Positions 35,153 through 45,530 of a stretch of DNA of 64,000 nucleotides are shown piece by piece (positions within the stretch are counted from its first letter, which is position 1; each line of letters begins with the position of its first letter). Location: NCBI RefSeq assembly GCF_900447045.1, contig NZ_UAWH01000016.1, positions 1 through 64,000 on the forward strand, written 5' to 3'. The position numbers were made by a program, and so were the translations under genes. The notes below the pieces were generated by a model. It worked only from the letters and a program-made list of their open reading frames with translations. It searched no databases and was not told the origin of the DNA. The DNA comes from Clostridium paraputrificum (lineage in GTDB: Bacteria; Bacillota; Clostridia; Clostridiales; Clostridiaceae).

Positions 35153-37264
35153 TTATTCTTGTTCTTTATTTTCTTCATTTTCAGCTAAAGCATCTTTTCT
35201 AGAAAGGTTAACTCTTCCTTGGTTATCTATTTCTACAACCTTTACTAAGATTTCATCACCAACAGTAACTACATCTTCAACCTTATTAACTCTTTCCTTA
35301 GCTAGCTTAGAAATATGAACTAATCCTTCTTTATTTGGAAGAACTTCTACAAAAGCACCAAAAGTAGTTATCTTTGTAACCTTACCTAGGTACACTTCAC
35401 CAACTTGAACTTCCTTAGTAATACCTTCAATAATCTTAAGTGCTGCATTAACTCCATCATGATCAGGTGAAGATACGAATACTGTACCATCTTCCTTAAT
35501 ATCAATCTTAACTCCAGTATCAGCTATAATCTTATTTATAACCTTACCACCAGTTCCAATTACATCTCTAATCTTTTCTGGGTCTATTTGAATAATAGAT
35601 GTTTTTGGAGCATATGAAGAAACTTCTTCTCTAGGACTTTCTATGCATTCATTTATCTTATCTAATATAAATAATCTAGCTTTTCTAGCATCTTTAATAG
35701 CATTTTCAACTACATTAAATGAGAAACCTTGAAGCTTAGTATCAACTTGAATTGATGTAATACCTTCTGTCGTACCAGCTACCTTAAAGTCCATATCTCC
35801 AAAGAAATCTTCTATTCCTTGAATATCAGTTAATACTGCTTCTTCACTTAAATCTTCAGATGTAATTAATCCCATTGCAATACCTGCTGCTGGTCTCTTT
35901 ATTGGAACACCTGCATCTAATAAGGCTAATGTTGAACCACATACTGATGCTTGTGAAGTAGAACCATTAGAACTTAAAACTTCAGATACTAATCTAATAG
36001 TATATGGGAATTCTTCTTCTGATGGTATTAATGGCTCAAGAGCTCTTTCTGCTAATGCCCCATGACCAATTTCTCTTCTTCCTGGCCCTCTTAATGGTTT
36101 AACTTCTCCAACACTATATCCAGGAAAATTATAGTGGTGCATGTATCTCTTAGTAGTTTCGCTTTCATCTATTCCATCTAATACTTGAATATCTCCAACT
36201 GAACCTAATGTAGCAACTGTCATTACTTGAGTTAATCCTCTTGTAAATAACCCAGTACCATGAGTTCTTGGTAATATACCAACTTCACAACTTATTGGTC
36301 TTACTTCATCAAAAGCTCTTCCATCCGGTCTTCTCTTTTCCTTTAATAACATATGCCTTACAACTTTCTTTTGCATGTTATAAAGAACTTCTTTTATATC
36401 ACCAGTCTTATCAGCGTACTTTTCACCAAATTCTTCAGATACCTTTTCATTGATTTCATCAATTGCTAAGTTTCTTTCGTCCTTATCAGTGATGTACATT
36501 GCCTTCTTAACCATTTCTCCAGCAAACTCAGTTATATCCTTTTCTACCTCTAAATCAACATGGTATAATTCAGGAACTTCTTTTTCTTTACCCATTGTAG
36601 CCATAGCTTCTTCTTGGAATAAAATTATATCTTGACATCTTTCAAATCCATATTCTATAGCCTTTATCATTGTGTCTTCTGGAATTTCGTGACCTCCAGC
36701 TTCAATCATCATAACCTTTTCTTTTGTTGCACAAACAGTAAGATGCATGATTGATTCTTCTCTTTCTTCAGCATTTGGATTAATTACAAAGTTTCCATCT
36801 ATTAATCCTACTTGAACTGCTGCCACTGGAATTGTATAAGGAATGCTTGATAAACATAATGCCATTGATGCTGCATTAATGGCTAAAATTTCTGGTAAGT
36901 TATCCTTTTCAACTGAAACCACTGTACATACAACTTGAACATCATTTCTATATCCCTTTGGAAATAATGGTCTTATTGTTCTATCTACTGCTCTACCGTT
37001 TAGAATTGCTTTTTCTGTAGGTCTACCTTCTCTCTTTATAAATCCACCTGGAATTTTACCTACTGAATATAATCTTTCTTCATATTCAACGCTTAATGGG
37101 AAGAAATCTATACCTTCTCTAGGTTGCTCTGAAGCATTAACATTTGTTAATATTACTGTATCTCCATAGCTCATAAAAATTGCTGCATTTGATAACATTC
37201 CTATCTTACCAAATTCAACCTTCATCTCTCTACCAGCAATGGTTTTGCTTAATACTTTATTCAT
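35153..37264 (-). CDS. pnp: Polyribonucleotide nucleotidyltransferase (PNPase)
   Basis: 703 aa. Two RNase PH domains, a helical domain, KH ([16 protein letters not shown]) and a C-terminal S1 domain ([19 protein letters not shown]). It degrades RNA from the 3' end with phosphate. Start is ATG 37264 after GGGAGGTCCTATC. Neighbour of rpsO as in most bacteria, but with a terminator between. Confidence 0.98.
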   Translation of the reverse strand: MNKVLSKTIAGREMKVEFGKIGMLSNAAIFMSYGDTVILTNVNASEQPREGIDFFPLSVEYEERLYSVGKIPGGFIKREGRPTEKAILNGRAVDRTIRPLFPKGYRNDVQVVCTVVSVEKDNLPEILAINAASMALCLSSIPYTIPVAAVQVGLIDGNFVINPNAEEREESIMHLTVCATKEKVMMIEAGGHEIPEDTMIKAIEYGFERCQDIILFQEEAMATMGKEKEVPELYHVDLEVEKDITEFAGEMVKKAMYITDKDERNLAIDEINEKVSEEFGEKYADKTGDIKEVLYNMQKKVVRHMLLKEKRRPDGRAFDEVRPISCEVGILPRTHGTGLFTRGLTQVMTVATLGSVGDIQVLDGIDESETTKRYMHHYNFPGYSVGEVKPLRGPGRREIGHGALAERALEPLIPSEEEFPYTIRLVSEVLSSNGSTSQASVCGSTLALLDAGVPIKRPAAGIAMGLITSEDLSEEAVLTDIQGIEDFFGDMDFKVAGTTEGITSIQVDTKLQGFSFNVVENAIKDARKARLFILDKINECIESPREEVSSYAPKTSIIQIDPEKIRDVIGTGGKVINKIIADTGVKIDIKEDGTVFVSSPDHDGVNAALKIIEGITKEVQVGEVYLGKVTKITTFGAFVEVLPNKEGLVHISKLAKERVNKVEDVVTVGDEILVKVVEIDNQGRVNLSRKDALAENEENKEQE

Positions 37265-37322
37265 GATAGGACCTCCCTTCACTATCTACATTTTACATAA
37301 TTTTCTTGTAATTTTAAAATAA

Positions 37323-37344
37323 TAGAGCGGAGTTATCCGCTCTA
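37323..37344 (-). terminator. Hairpin after rpsO
   Basis: Perfect 9-bp stem TAGAGCGGA / TCCGCTCTA with a 4-nt loop, then a T-rich stretch; separates rpsO from pnp. Confidence 0.8.
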
Positions 37345-37348
37345 AAGA

Positions 37349-37612
37349 TTATCTTCTTAAACCTAATTTTTTGATAATAGCTCTGTATCTTTCGATATCT
37401 TGAGACTCTAAGTAATTTAGAAGACCTCTTCTTTGACCAACCATCATTAATAATCCTCTTCTTGAGTGGTGATCCTTCTTGTGAGTCTTTAAGTGACCAG
37501 TTAAAGAATTGATTCTTTCTGTTAATAAAGCGATTTGAACTTCTGGAGAACCAGTATCTTGTTCATTTCTTCCAAATTCTTTAATTATTTCTAACTTTTT
37601 TGCCTTATCCAT
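37349..37612 (-). CDS. rpsO: 30S ribosomal protein S15
   Basis: 87 aa, the usual length. The contact residues for 16S helix 22 ([22 protein letters not shown] and [10 protein letters not shown]) are present. ATG 37612 is preceded by GGAGGTGCATTACGC; the open frame upstream is leader RNA, not protein. Confidence 0.99.
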   Translation of the reverse strand: MDKAKKLEIIKEFGRNEQDTGSPEVQIALLTERINSLTGHLKTHKKDHHSRRGLLMMVGQRRGLLNYLESQDIERYRAIIKKLGLRR

Positions 37613-37700
37613 GCGTAATGCACCTCCATAATTTATCGCCTTAGTGCCATGTATAAAGTTGGCATTCTTTAAACATAGGACTAGGTTCCTAATGGCTATT
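37613..37700 (-). promoter_or_regulatory. rpsO leader, probable S15 autoregulatory RNA
   Basis: About 90 nt of GC-richer leader with pairing blocks (GGAACCTAGTCCTA, GCCAAC, ATGGCACTAAGGCGAT) that resemble rpsO leaders in Firmicutes. Which structural class it belongs to cannot be read by eye. Confidence 0.5.
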
Positions 37701-37732
37701 ATAACAAAAGCCATTCTTATTGTAAATATTTT

Positions 37733-38659
37733 TTATAAGTTTACAAAGAACTTTTCCTCTAGAGCATAATATTTATCTTTTTTTAATTGGATAACTAAAT
37801 CATCTATTGAGTTAAACTTTTTCTCATCACGTATCTTTTTAATAAAGTATACTTTTATATTATGCCCATATAAATCATTATTAAAATCTAAAATATAAGT
37901 TTCTATTGTTAATTTATCACCATTAACAGTTGGATTATTTCCTACAGATGTTATTCCCTTATATATTTTACCTTGCCATTGTACATTAGTATAATATACA
38001 CCTTTTTTAGGAATTAAAGCCTCCTTTGAATAATCTAAATTGGCTGTTGGAAAACCTATGGCTCTTCCAAGCTTCTTACCATGTACCACTTTACCTTTTA
38101 TACAGTAAGGCCTATTAAGCATCTTCATAGCTTTATCAACATTTCCACTAAGTAATTCATTCCTAATTCTAGTACTACTTATAACTTCATCTTCATAATT
38201 ACAAGGTTCCATTACATAAAGTTCATAGCCATACTTTGTTGATAATTCTTTTAACATCTCTATATTTCCAACATTCTTATATCCAAATCTATAATTGAAT
38301 CCAACAACAATCCCTTTTACTTTAAACTTTTCACATAAATATTTAATAAATCCCTCTGGGGTTAATTTCATATATTCTTCATTAAATTCTTCAAAGTATA
38401 TTAAATCAACACCTAAAGCTTCTAATATCTCTTCCTTACTCTCATTATCCATAAGTAGTTTAGGAGGAGTTGCTCCTTTTATTAAAGTCCTAGGATGATT
38501 TTTAAAAGTATATACTATACTTTTACCTTTGTTTTCATTTGCTAGCTCAATAATCTTATTTACTAATGATAAATGTCCTGAATGTAAACCATCAAAGCTA
38601 CCAAGGGCAACATAACTATATGTACCTTCTTCTAAAAATCTATTAAGCTTCTCATTCAT
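37733..38659 (-). CDS. ribF: Bifunctional riboflavin kinase / FAD synthetase
   Basis: 308 aa. The N-terminal adenylyltransferase domain (GSFDGLHSGHLSL) and C-terminal flavokinase domain (GKVVHGKKLGRAIGFPTANLDY) turn riboflavin into FMN and FAD. It follows truB by 16 bp in the nusA operon. Confidence 0.97.
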   Translation of the reverse strand: MNEKLNRFLEEGTYSYVALGSFDGLHSGHLSLVNKIIELANENKGKSIVYTFKNHPRTLIKGATPPKLLMDNESKEEILEALGVDLIYFEEFNEEYMKLTPEGFIKYLCEKFKVKGIVVGFNYRFGYKNVGNIEMLKELSTKYGYELYVMEPCNYEDEVISSTRIRNELLSGNVDKAMKMLNRPYCIKGKVVHGKKLGRAIGFPTANLDYSKEALIPKKGVYYTNVQWQGKIYKGITSVGNNPTVNGDKLTIETYILDFNNDLYGHNIKVYFIKKIRDEKKFNSIDDLVIQLKKDKYYALEEKFFVNL

Positions 38660-38675
38660 ACTTCATTAGCTCCTA

Positions 38676-39551
38676 CTATATTAATAGTTTTTCAATTTTA
38701 AATCCGTTAAGTTCTCTTTTCCCAAGACCTAAAAATTTATCATTTTCATCATAAACTCTATATAGAATATTATTGTCTATTTTTTCATTTGTTAATCTTC
38801 TATCCATTACTCTAACACCATTTATAAGTAACTTGCTAAAGCCTTCATTAACTTTAAGTTTAGGATAGAATTTTAATGCATCCTCTATTGATATAATATA
38901 ATTATGTATGTTCTCACTAGTTAAATCCTTAATATTAATGCTATCTCTTTCATGAAAACAAGATGTTTCAGTTCTTCTAAGGTCTGTCATACAAGCCCCT
39001 ACTTTTAATGCTTCACCTATATCATAGCAAAGGCTTCTTATATACGTCCCCTTAGAACAAGTTACTTCCATAGATATATAAGGAAGATTAATTTCTATAT
39101 CTTTAATGTCATATATAGTTATGGGTCTTCCTTCTCTCTCTACTTCTATTCCTTTTCTTGCAAGTTCATATAGCCTTACTCCATTTTTCTTTAGGGCAGA
39201 ATACATAGGTGGAACTTGATTATATGTTCCTTTAAATTTATTTATAGCTTCTAATGTCTCTTCAACTGTAATATTAGAAGTGTCACTTTCTGATAATATT
39301 TCACCTTCTAAATCATATGTAGTTGTAGTAACTCCAAGCTTAAATTTCACCTTGTAGCTCTTCTTATCATTCATAATGTAATCTATTATCTTGGTTGCCT
39401 TTCCTAAACATACTGGTAAGACACCAATTGCTTCTGGATCAAGAGTGCCTGTATGTCCAACTTTTTTCTCACAAGCAACTTTTCTTACAATTCTTACAAC
39501 ATCAAAAGATGACATTCCTGAATTTTTAAATATATTTAATACACCATTCAT
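38676..39551 (-). CDS. truB: tRNA pseudouridine-55 synthase
   Basis: 291 aa. The catalytic Asp is in KKVGHTGTLDPEAIGVLPV; KGTYIRSLCYDIGEAL is the second conserved block. Adds the T-loop pseudouridine to tRNA. Two bp separate it from nrnA. Confidence 0.98.
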   Translation of the reverse strand: MNGVLNIFKNSGMSSFDVVRIVRKVACEKKVGHTGTLDPEAIGVLPVCLGKATKIIDYIMNDKKSYKVKFKLGVTTTTYDLEGEILSESDTSNITVEETLEAINKFKGTYNQVPPMYSALKKNGVRLYELARKGIEVEREGRPITIYDIKDIEINLPYISMEVTCSKGTYIRSLCYDIGEALKVGACMTDLRRTETSCFHERDSINIKDLTSENIHNYIISIEDALKFYPKLKVNEGFSKLLINGVRVMDRRLTNEKIDNNILYRVYDENDKFLGLGKRELNGFKIEKLLI

Positions 39552-39553
39552 AT

Positions 39554-40525
39554 CTATATCTCTTTTTCTATTTCAATTATTACTTTATTGAAAGCTTCTT
39601 CTAATGAAACATTTTTCATTTTAAATCCAGCAGCCTTTATATGGCCACCACCACCTAAAACCTCTGCAACCTTTCTAACATCAAAATCTTCTCTTGATCT
39701 TAAACTTCCCTTCACTCCATCTTCAACTTCTTTTAATACTAAGGCAACTTTTACTCCTTTTATCCCTAATGCCATAGAAATAACATCGGAAGTATCTATA
39801 TTCCCTAAATTATAAGAGTCTAAAAGTTTTTTAGAAAGTTTTATAACTGATAATTTCCCATCAAGTAAAAGCTTTAAATTATTTAAAGCTTCACCTATAA
39901 GTTTGATTTTTTCATAAGGTCTATTATCAAATAGATTATTATGAATTTTAGTATTATTAACTCCAATGGCTATCAGCTCAGATGCTATTTTATGAGTTCT
40001 TTCTGTTACATTTGAATGTCTAAAACCACCTGTATCTGTAACTAAAGATGTATATATACATCTTCCTATTTTCTCATTAACTTCATCTTTTTCTTTAAAG
40101 TCAAAACCTAATTCTTTTAGAAGTAAATAAACAATTTCTGCTGTTGCAGCAGATGATTCTTCAACATAATTACTTGTTCCATAGTTTTCATTAGTAACAT
40201 GGTGATCTATGTTTATAAGCTTACCATCATAATTTTCAAGATTTGCACATATTCTTTCATAATTACCACAATCTAAAACGATAACCATATCTGTTCCTTC
40301 TAGAGGTTCAGGTATATCACCATTAATTTCTTCTCCTAGAGGTAGGAAAGAGAGGTTATCCGGGATAACTTCTCTTGATATTATATATGAATCTTTTCCT
40401 AGTTCTCTAAGTCCATTTAATAGAGCTAATGTGCTTCCTAAAGCATCTCCATCTGGAGATATATGAAAGGTTAGCCCTATTTTCTTACTTTCAATAATAT
40501 CTTTTGAAATATCTTTTAAAGTCAT
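39554..40525 (-). CDS. nrnA: DHH/DHHA1 oligoribonuclease and pAp phosphatase
   Basis: 323 aa. DHH motifs SPDGDALGS, VLDCGNYER, NIDHHVTN and the C-terminal GGGGHIKAAGF of DHHA1. NrnA degrades short oligonucleotides and 3',5'-pAp. One bp from rbfA, as in the usual rbfA-nrnA-truB set. Confidence 0.96.
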   Translation of the reverse strand: MTLKDISKDIIESKKIGLTFHISPDGDALGSTLALLNGLRELGKDSYIISREVIPDNLSFLPLGEEINGDIPEPLEGTDMVIVLDCGNYERICANLENYDGKLINIDHHVTNENYGTSNYVEESSAATAEIVYLLLKELGFDFKEKDEVNEKIGRCIYTSLVTDTGGFRHSNVTERTHKIASELIAIGVNNTKIHNNLFDNRPYEKIKLIGEALNNLKLLLDGKLSVIKLSKKLLDSYNLGNIDTSDVISMALGIKGVKVALVLKEVEDGVKGSLRSREDFDVRKVAEVLGGGGHIKAAGFKMKNVSLEEAFNKVIIEIEKEI

Positions 40526-40526
40526 A

Positions 40527-40877
40527 TTATTTATCTTTAATCTTTTCTATTAAACTATCTATATGCATACCATAGTCAATAGAATCATCTATTTCAAAAA
40601 TTATTTGTGGATTATGCCTTAAATTAATTCTTTGTGCTATCTCTCTTCTTACAAAACTTGCTGCACTCTTTAGTGCATCAAGATTGCTTTTCTTCTCTTC
40701 TTCACTATTTGCAAATATACTTACATATACCTTTGCATATCTTAAATCTTTAGTAACTTTTACAGAAGTTACAGAAATCATAGCTGTAAGTCTTGGATCT
40801 TTAATTTCATTTCTAATTAAATTACTTACTTCTCTTTTAACTTCTTCATTTATTCTGCCGCCTCTATAATTTGGCAT
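40527..40877 (-). CDS. rbfA: Ribosome-binding factor A
   Basis: 116 aa, KH-like fold; RINEEVKREVSNLIRNEIKD and the NLRHNPQIIFEIDDSIDYG end are typical. A late-stage 30S maturation factor. 13 bp after infB. Confidence 0.97.
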   Translation of the reverse strand: MPNYRGGRINEEVKREVSNLIRNEIKDPRLTAMISVTSVKVTKDLRYAKVYVSIFANSEEEKKSNLDALKSAASFVRREIAQRINLRHNPQIIFEIDDSIDYGMHIDSLIEKIKDK

Positions 40878-40890
40878 TTATATCACCTCT

Positions 40891-42972
40891 TTAAAGCTCT
40901 TTTCTCTTTATAGCCTCTATCTTGAATGATTCAATAATATCGCCTTCTTTAATATCATTGAACTTTTCAACACTTAAGCCACACTCATATCCAGTTGCTA
41001 CTTCTTTAACGTCATCTTTAAATCTCTTTAATGAAGCTAAAGAGCTTTCAAATATAACTATACCATCTCTAATAACTCTTATATCAGAATTTCTTAGAAT
41101 CTTACCATCTAATACATAGCATCCTGCAATTGTACCAACATTAGAAATCTTATAAGTTTCTCTAACTTCTGCCTTACCAAGAACAACTTCTTTGTATTCT
41201 GGTTCAAGCATACCAACCATAGCTGACTTAACATCTTCTATAGCATCGTATATTATTCTATATGTCTTAACATCAACCTTTTCTCTTTCTGATGCAGCTA
41301 TTGCATTTGAGTCTGGTCTTACGTTAAATCCAATTACTATAGCATTTGAAGCTGTTGCAAGAGTTATATCTGTTTCTGTTATTGCACCAACAGCACCGTG
41401 AATTACTCTTACCTTAACATCATCTGTTGAAAGTTTTTCAAGAGATTGTCTTATAGCTTCTACAGAACCTTGTACGTCAGCCTTAACTATAATAGCTAAT
41501 TCCTTAACTGTACCTTCTTTGATTTGGCTATATAAATCTTCTAATGATACTCTATGGGAAGCATTTAAGGTTTCATTCTTTAACTTATCCTTTCTTGCTT
41601 CTGCCATAGTTCTAGCAGTCTTTTCATCCTTAACTTGAATAAATCTATCTCCTGCTGCTGGAACTTCTGATAATCCTAAAATTTCTACTGGAATTGATGG
41701 TCCTGCTGATTTAATCTTCTTACCTTGATCATCAAACATAGCTCTTATTCTTCCATAAGTAGAACCTACAAGAATAGAATCTCCTACACTTAAAGTACCA
41801 CTTTGAACTAATAATGATGCAACAGGTCCTCTTCCCTTATCAAGCTTAGCTTCAACAACTGTTCCCTTAGCTTTTCTATCTGGATTAGCCTTTAATTCTT
41901 GCATTTCAGCAGTTAATATAATCATTTCTAATAATTGATCAATATTTTGACCTTCTTTAGCTGATACTGGTACACATATAGTATCTCCACCCCAGTCTTC
42001 TGCTACTAATCCAAATTCAGTTAATTCTTGCTTAACTCTATCAATATTAGCACCTGGTCTATCTATCTTATTAATAGCAACAATCATAGGAACTTCTGCA
42101 GCTTTACAATGGTTTATAGCTTCTTTAGTTTGTGGCATTATTCCGTCGTCTGCCGCAACAACTAATATAACTATATCAGTAACTTGAGCTCCTCTAGCTC
42201 TCATTGCTGTGAAAGCTTCGTGTCCTGGAGTATCAAGGAATGTAATTTCTTCTCCATTTAATGTTACTGTGTAAGCACCTATATGTTGAGTAATACCACC
42301 AGCTTCTGTTTTAGTTACTCTTGTTTTTCTAATAGCATCAAGTAAAGATGTCTTACCATGGTCAACGTGACCCATTACTGTTACTATTGGAGGTCTCTTA
42401 ACTAAGTTTTCATCATCTTCTGCATCTACTTCTAAGCTTTCTAGTTCAGATGATACCTCTTTCTTTTCATATAAGATTTCATACTTATCACATAACTTTG
42501 CAGCTGTTTCAAAGTCGATTTCTTGGTTAACAGCAGCCATTACACCTAAGAACATTAAATTCTTAATAACATCTGCATATGGCTTTTGTAAAGAATCTGC
42601 TAATTCTTTAACTGTAATAGTTTCACCAATTTCTAAAATTGTGTTTTCAGCAAATTCTTGTTCTCTTCTTGCCTTTTCTTCAGCAATTTGTTTTCTAGTT
42701 TTCTTTTTCTTTCCGTTACCCTTGTTAACTTCTTCATTTAATTGCTCTTCGTACTCTTCAACAATGCTACCATTATCTGCTGATACTTCCTTTGAAGCTT
42801 CATCTTTATTTGGTTCACCTAATAATTCCTTTATTAAAGCTGCATCTTCATCTTCTATTACGCTCATATGATTTTTCACTTCAACGTTAAATTCTGTCAT
42901 TAATAATTCTATTAGTTCCTTTGAGCTTACATTTAATTCTTTTGCTAATTCATATACTCTAATTTTTGACAT
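40891..42972 (-). CDS. infB: Translation initiation factor IF-2
   Basis: 693 aa with a short variable linker. N-terminal IF2_N modules, then the GTPase core with G1 GHVDHGKTS (near 202), G3 DTPGHE, G4 NKIDRPGAN, and the fMet-tRNA binding C-terminal domain. Escorts initiator tRNA to the 30S. Confidence 0.99.
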   Translation of the reverse strand: MSKIRVYELAKELNVSSKELIELLMTEFNVEVKNHMSVIEDEDAALIKELLGEPNKDEASKEVSADNGSIVEEYEEQLNEEVNKGNGKKKKTRKQIAEEKARREQEFAENTILEIGETITVKELADSLQKPYADVIKNLMFLGVMAAVNQEIDFETAAKLCDKYEILYEKKEVSSELESLEVDAEDDENLVKRPPIVTVMGHVDHGKTSLLDAIRKTRVTKTEAGGITQHIGAYTVTLNGEEITFLDTPGHEAFTAMRARGAQVTDIVILVVAADDGIMPQTKEAINHCKAAEVPMIVAINKIDRPGANIDRVKQELTEFGLVAEDWGGDTICVPVSAKEGQNIDQLLEMIILTAEMQELKANPDRKAKGTVVEAKLDKGRGPVASLLVQSGTLSVGDSILVGSTYGRIRAMFDDQGKKIKSAGPSIPVEILGLSEVPAAGDRFIQVKDEKTARTMAEARKDKLKNETLNASHRVSLEDLYSQIKEGTVKELAIIVKADVQGSVEAIRQSLEKLSTDDVKVRVIHGAVGAITETDITLATASNAIVIGFNVRPDSNAIAASEREKVDVKTYRIIYDAIEDVKSAMVGMLEPEYKEVVLGKAEVRETYKISNVGTIAGCYVLDGKILRNSDIRVIRDGIVIFESSLASLKRFKDDVKEVATGYECGLSVEKFNDIKEGDIIESFKIEAIKRKEL

Positions 42973-42991
42973 ACAGTCACCCCCGAATATT

Positions 42992-43306
42992 TTACTTCAT
43001 ATATTTTTCCTCCTCGTAAAGAGCATTAAGCTTATTAGCCATATTCTGGTCTAAAATAGCTAGGATTTTAACCTCTGGTCTTCCAACTGCTCCTCCTAAT
43101 TCCTCTTTTGAGAAATCTTCAATATATGGTATATTATTTTCCTTACAATGATTTTTAAACTTTTTTCTTGTGGCTTCCGATGCATCTGGAGAAATTATAA
43201 ATAGAAAAAGCTTTCTTCTATTTCTCTCCTCATTGCATTTACTGTAACCTTCTAATATGTTACCTGACCTTTTTGCTAAACCTAAAAAATTAAAAAACTT
43301 ACTCAT
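42992..43306 (-). CDS. rplGA: L7Ae-family ribosome-associated protein YlxQ
   Basis: 104 aa of the L7Ae/L30e RNA-binding family ([18 protein letters not shown]). Binds kink-turn RNA in related proteins. ATG 43306 is taken rather than a TTG two codons upstream; it overlaps the end of rnpM by 8 bp. Confidence 0.92.
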   Translation of the reverse strand: MSKFFNFLGLAKRSGNILEGYSKCNEERNRRKLFLFIISPDASEATRKKFKNHCKENNIPYIEDFSKEELGGAVGRPEVKILAILDQNMANKLNALYEEEKYMK

Positions 43307-43565
43307 TTCCAATTTCTTCCTTTAGCCTGTTATATATATCTTCGCTTATAGCTACATCTAGGTTTCTACTTAATCTCTTAGCTTTAAATGCCTTTTCTAA
43401 GCATTCTCCACTTTTACATATATAAGCACCTCTACCTGACTTCTTCCCTGTTAAATCAACAGAAACTTCACCCTCTGGACTTTTAACAACTCTTATTAAT
43501 TCCTTCTTAGGCTTCATTTCCATGCATCCTGTACACATTCTTAATGGTATCTTCTTAACTTTCAT
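43299..43565 (-). CDS. rnpM: YlxR/RnpM RNA-binding protein
   Basis: 88 aa. PLRMCTGCMEMKPKKELIRVV and GRGAYICKSGECLEKA are the YlxR signature. Reported in Bacillus to bind and modulate RNase P RNA. 12 bp after nusA. Confidence 0.93.
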   Translation of the reverse strand: MKVKKIPLRMCTGCMEMKPKKELIRVVKSPEGEVSVDLTGKKSGRGAYICKSGECLEKAFKAKRLSRNLDVAISEDIYNRLKEEIGNE

Positions 43566-43577
43566 AAAAACACCTCA

Positions 43578-44660
43578 TTATTCAGTTACAGTAGCTTCTT
43601 CACTTTCTTTTAAAGCTTCTGCTTGAGATTTGCTCTTTATATCTATCTTCCAGTTAGTTAACTTAGCTGCTAATCTAACGTTTTGACCTTCTTTACCTAT
43701 TGCAAGTGATAATTGATTATCATCAACAACAACCTTTGCAGACTTGTTATCTTCATCTACTTCTACACTTAATACCTTTGCTGGACTTAAAGCATTTGAA
43801 ATAAATTCTTCTGGAGATTTACTCCACTTAATTATATCTATCTTTTCATTCTTTAATTCATTTACTATATTTTGAACCCTTGCACCCTTAGGTCCAACAC
43901 AAGCTCCCATTGGATCTACAGATTCATCATTTGAGTAAACAGCTATCTTACTTCTAGATCCTGCTTCTCTTGAAATGCTCTTTATTTCTACAACTCCATT
44001 ATAGATTTCAGGAACTTCAAGTTCAAATAATCTCTTAACTAAGCCCGGATGTGTTCTAGAAACATGTATTTGAGCTCCCTTAGATCCATTCTTAACTTCA
44101 ACTATATAAAGCTTAAGCTTTTCATTGAACTTATATTCCTCATTAGGTATTTGCTCATTTGGTCCTATTACTCCCTCAAGCTTTCCAAGGTTAACAAAAA
44201 CCATACCCTTATCTTTTCTTAAGATTGTACCAGTAATAATATCAAATTCTTTTTCCTTGTATTCATTGTAAATGATATTTCTTTCAGCTTCTTTTATTCT
44301 TTGTGTTACTACTTGCTTAGCTAATTGTGCTGCAACTCTACCAAAGTTCTTTGGAGTAACTTCTATTTCTACAATATCATCCACATCATATTTTGGGCTT
44401 ATTTCTTTAGCTTCTTCTAAAGAGATTTCAGTCACATCATCATATACTTCATCACAAACTACTTTTTGTGCATATACATGTATTTCTCCTGTTTCTCTGT
44501 GCATGCTAACCCTAACATTTTGAGCTGAAGTATTAATATTTGCATAATTCTTTTTATATGCTGCAACTAATGCATCCTCTATTGTTGTGAATATTAATTC
44601 TTCACTAATCCCCTTTTCTTTTACTAGTTCTTTTAGAGCGCCTATAAACTCTTCATTCAT
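43578..44660 (-). CDS. nusA: Transcription elongation/termination factor NusA
   Basis: 360 aa: N-terminal RNAP-binding domain, S1 (GTILRKDKGMVFVNLG), KH1 and KH2 (GKEGQNVRLAAKLTNWKIDI). It lacks the C-terminal acidic repeats of E. coli NusA, as is usual in Firmicutes. It aids hairpin-dependent pausing, relevant as the operon leader has such a terminator. ATG 44660 after AGGAGGATATAATA. Confidence 0.98.
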   Translation of the reverse strand: MNEEFIGALKELVKEKGISEELIFTTIEDALVAAYKKNYANINTSAQNVRVSMHRETGEIHVYAQKVVCDEVYDDVTEISLEEAKEISPKYDVDDIVEIEVTPKNFGRVAAQLAKQVVTQRIKEAERNIIYNEYKEKEFDIITGTILRKDKGMVFVNLGKLEGVIGPNEQIPNEEYKFNEKLKLYIVEVKNGSKGAQIHVSRTHPGLVKRLFELEVPEIYNGVVEIKSISREAGSRSKIAVYSNDESVDPMGACVGPKGARVQNIVNELKNEKIDIIKWSKSPEEFISNALSPAKVLSVEVDEDNKSAKVVVDDNQLSLAIGKEGQNVRLAAKLTNWKIDIKSKSQAEALKESEEATVTE

Positions 44661-44676
44661 TATTATATCCTCCTTG

Positions 44677-45138
44677 CTATATCTCCCCATCCAAATTAGC
44701 TTTTTTTATTTTATTTTTTGGTATAGTAACATCTTCTCCATTATTAATAATTATTGAATCTTCTGTTACACCTTTTAATATGCCATTAAAATTTTTACTC
44801 CCATTAACTGCTCCACTCAGCTTAATTTCTACTTCTCTTCCTACAAATCTATTATAATGCTTATCATTATATAAACCTCTATTAAGACCTGGTGAAGATA
44901 CTTCTAAATAATACGAATCTGGAATTGGGTCCTCTTCGTCTAGCATAGTACTAACTCTTCTAGAAAGTGTTTCGCAATCTGTAAGACTTATGCTTCCTTC
45001 TTCCTTATCTATGTATATTCTTAGAAAATTCTCTCCGCTCTCTTTAACATACTCAACATAGTATAATTCATAGTTTAATTCATCTGCAATTGGTTGTACT
45101 AGAGCTGATACCTTTTCTACTAAACCTTCTCTTTGCAT
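44677..45138 (-). CDS. rimP: Ribosome maturation factor RimP
   Basis: 153 aa. [22 protein letters not shown] and [20 protein letters not shown] are family hallmarks. Needed for 30S head assembly. First gene of the rimP-nusA-rnpM-rplGA-infB-rbfA-nrnA-truB-ribF run. Confidence 0.98.
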   Translation of the reverse strand: MQREGLVEKVSALVQPIADELNYELYYVEYVKESGENFLRIYIDKEEGSISLTDCETLSRRVSTMLDEEDPIPDSYYLEVSSPGLNRGLYNDKHYNRFVGREVEIKLSGAVNGSKNFNGILKGVTEDSIIINNGEDVTIPKNKIKKANLDGEI

Positions 45139-45219
45139 CTTTAAACCTCCTTTACAATATTCAATTTTCTCAAGATTATTATTCCCAAATACTAGTTTAA
45201 TATTTTTTACCTAATCAAA

Positions 45220-45280
45220 AACGCAACTATTGTAGTAGTTGCGTTACAAATAGAAAGAGCGGGTATTTCCTCCCACTCCT
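45220..45280 (-). promoter_or_regulatory. nusA-operon leader with attenuator-like terminator
   Basis: On the minus strand a first hairpin (GAGTGGG / CCCGCTC, 45278-45257) is followed by a second (AACGCAACTA / TAGTTGCGTT, 45245-45220) with a T-run behind it: an intrinsic terminator about 80 bp before rimP. This fits attenuation of the operon, perhaps by NusA itself. Confidence 0.65.
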
Positions 45281-45315
45281 TTTTTCTAGCTATCTGAAAT
45301 AAATCTTCTTAAATT

Positions 45316-45344
45316 AGAATAGCACACTTTTTTTAATAATACAA
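45316..45344 (-). promoter_or_regulatory. Promoter of the rimP-nusA operon
   Basis: -35 TTGTAT, 17 bp, extended -10 TGC-TATTCT on the minus strand. The stretch 45345-45480 behind it holds no gene I can support. Confidence 0.75.
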
Positions 45345-45482
45345 GTAATTAGATAAAATTTTACATCATTTAGAGTTTATCACAATATATTCTTTCACCT
45401 ATACATGTATATCCTAACGCTAAAGATACATTATTTATCTTTTTACCTTAAAGCAATGTTCCTTCTAATCAATTATACAAAA

Positions 45483-45511
45483 AGAGACTTAGCCAAAGTC
45501 TAAGTCTCTTA
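45483..45511 (-). terminator. Terminator after ispG
   Basis: AAGAGACTTAG / CTAAGTCTCTT followed by TTTG on the minus strand. Confidence 0.85.
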
Positions 45512-45530
45512 ATAATATTTATATATTTAA

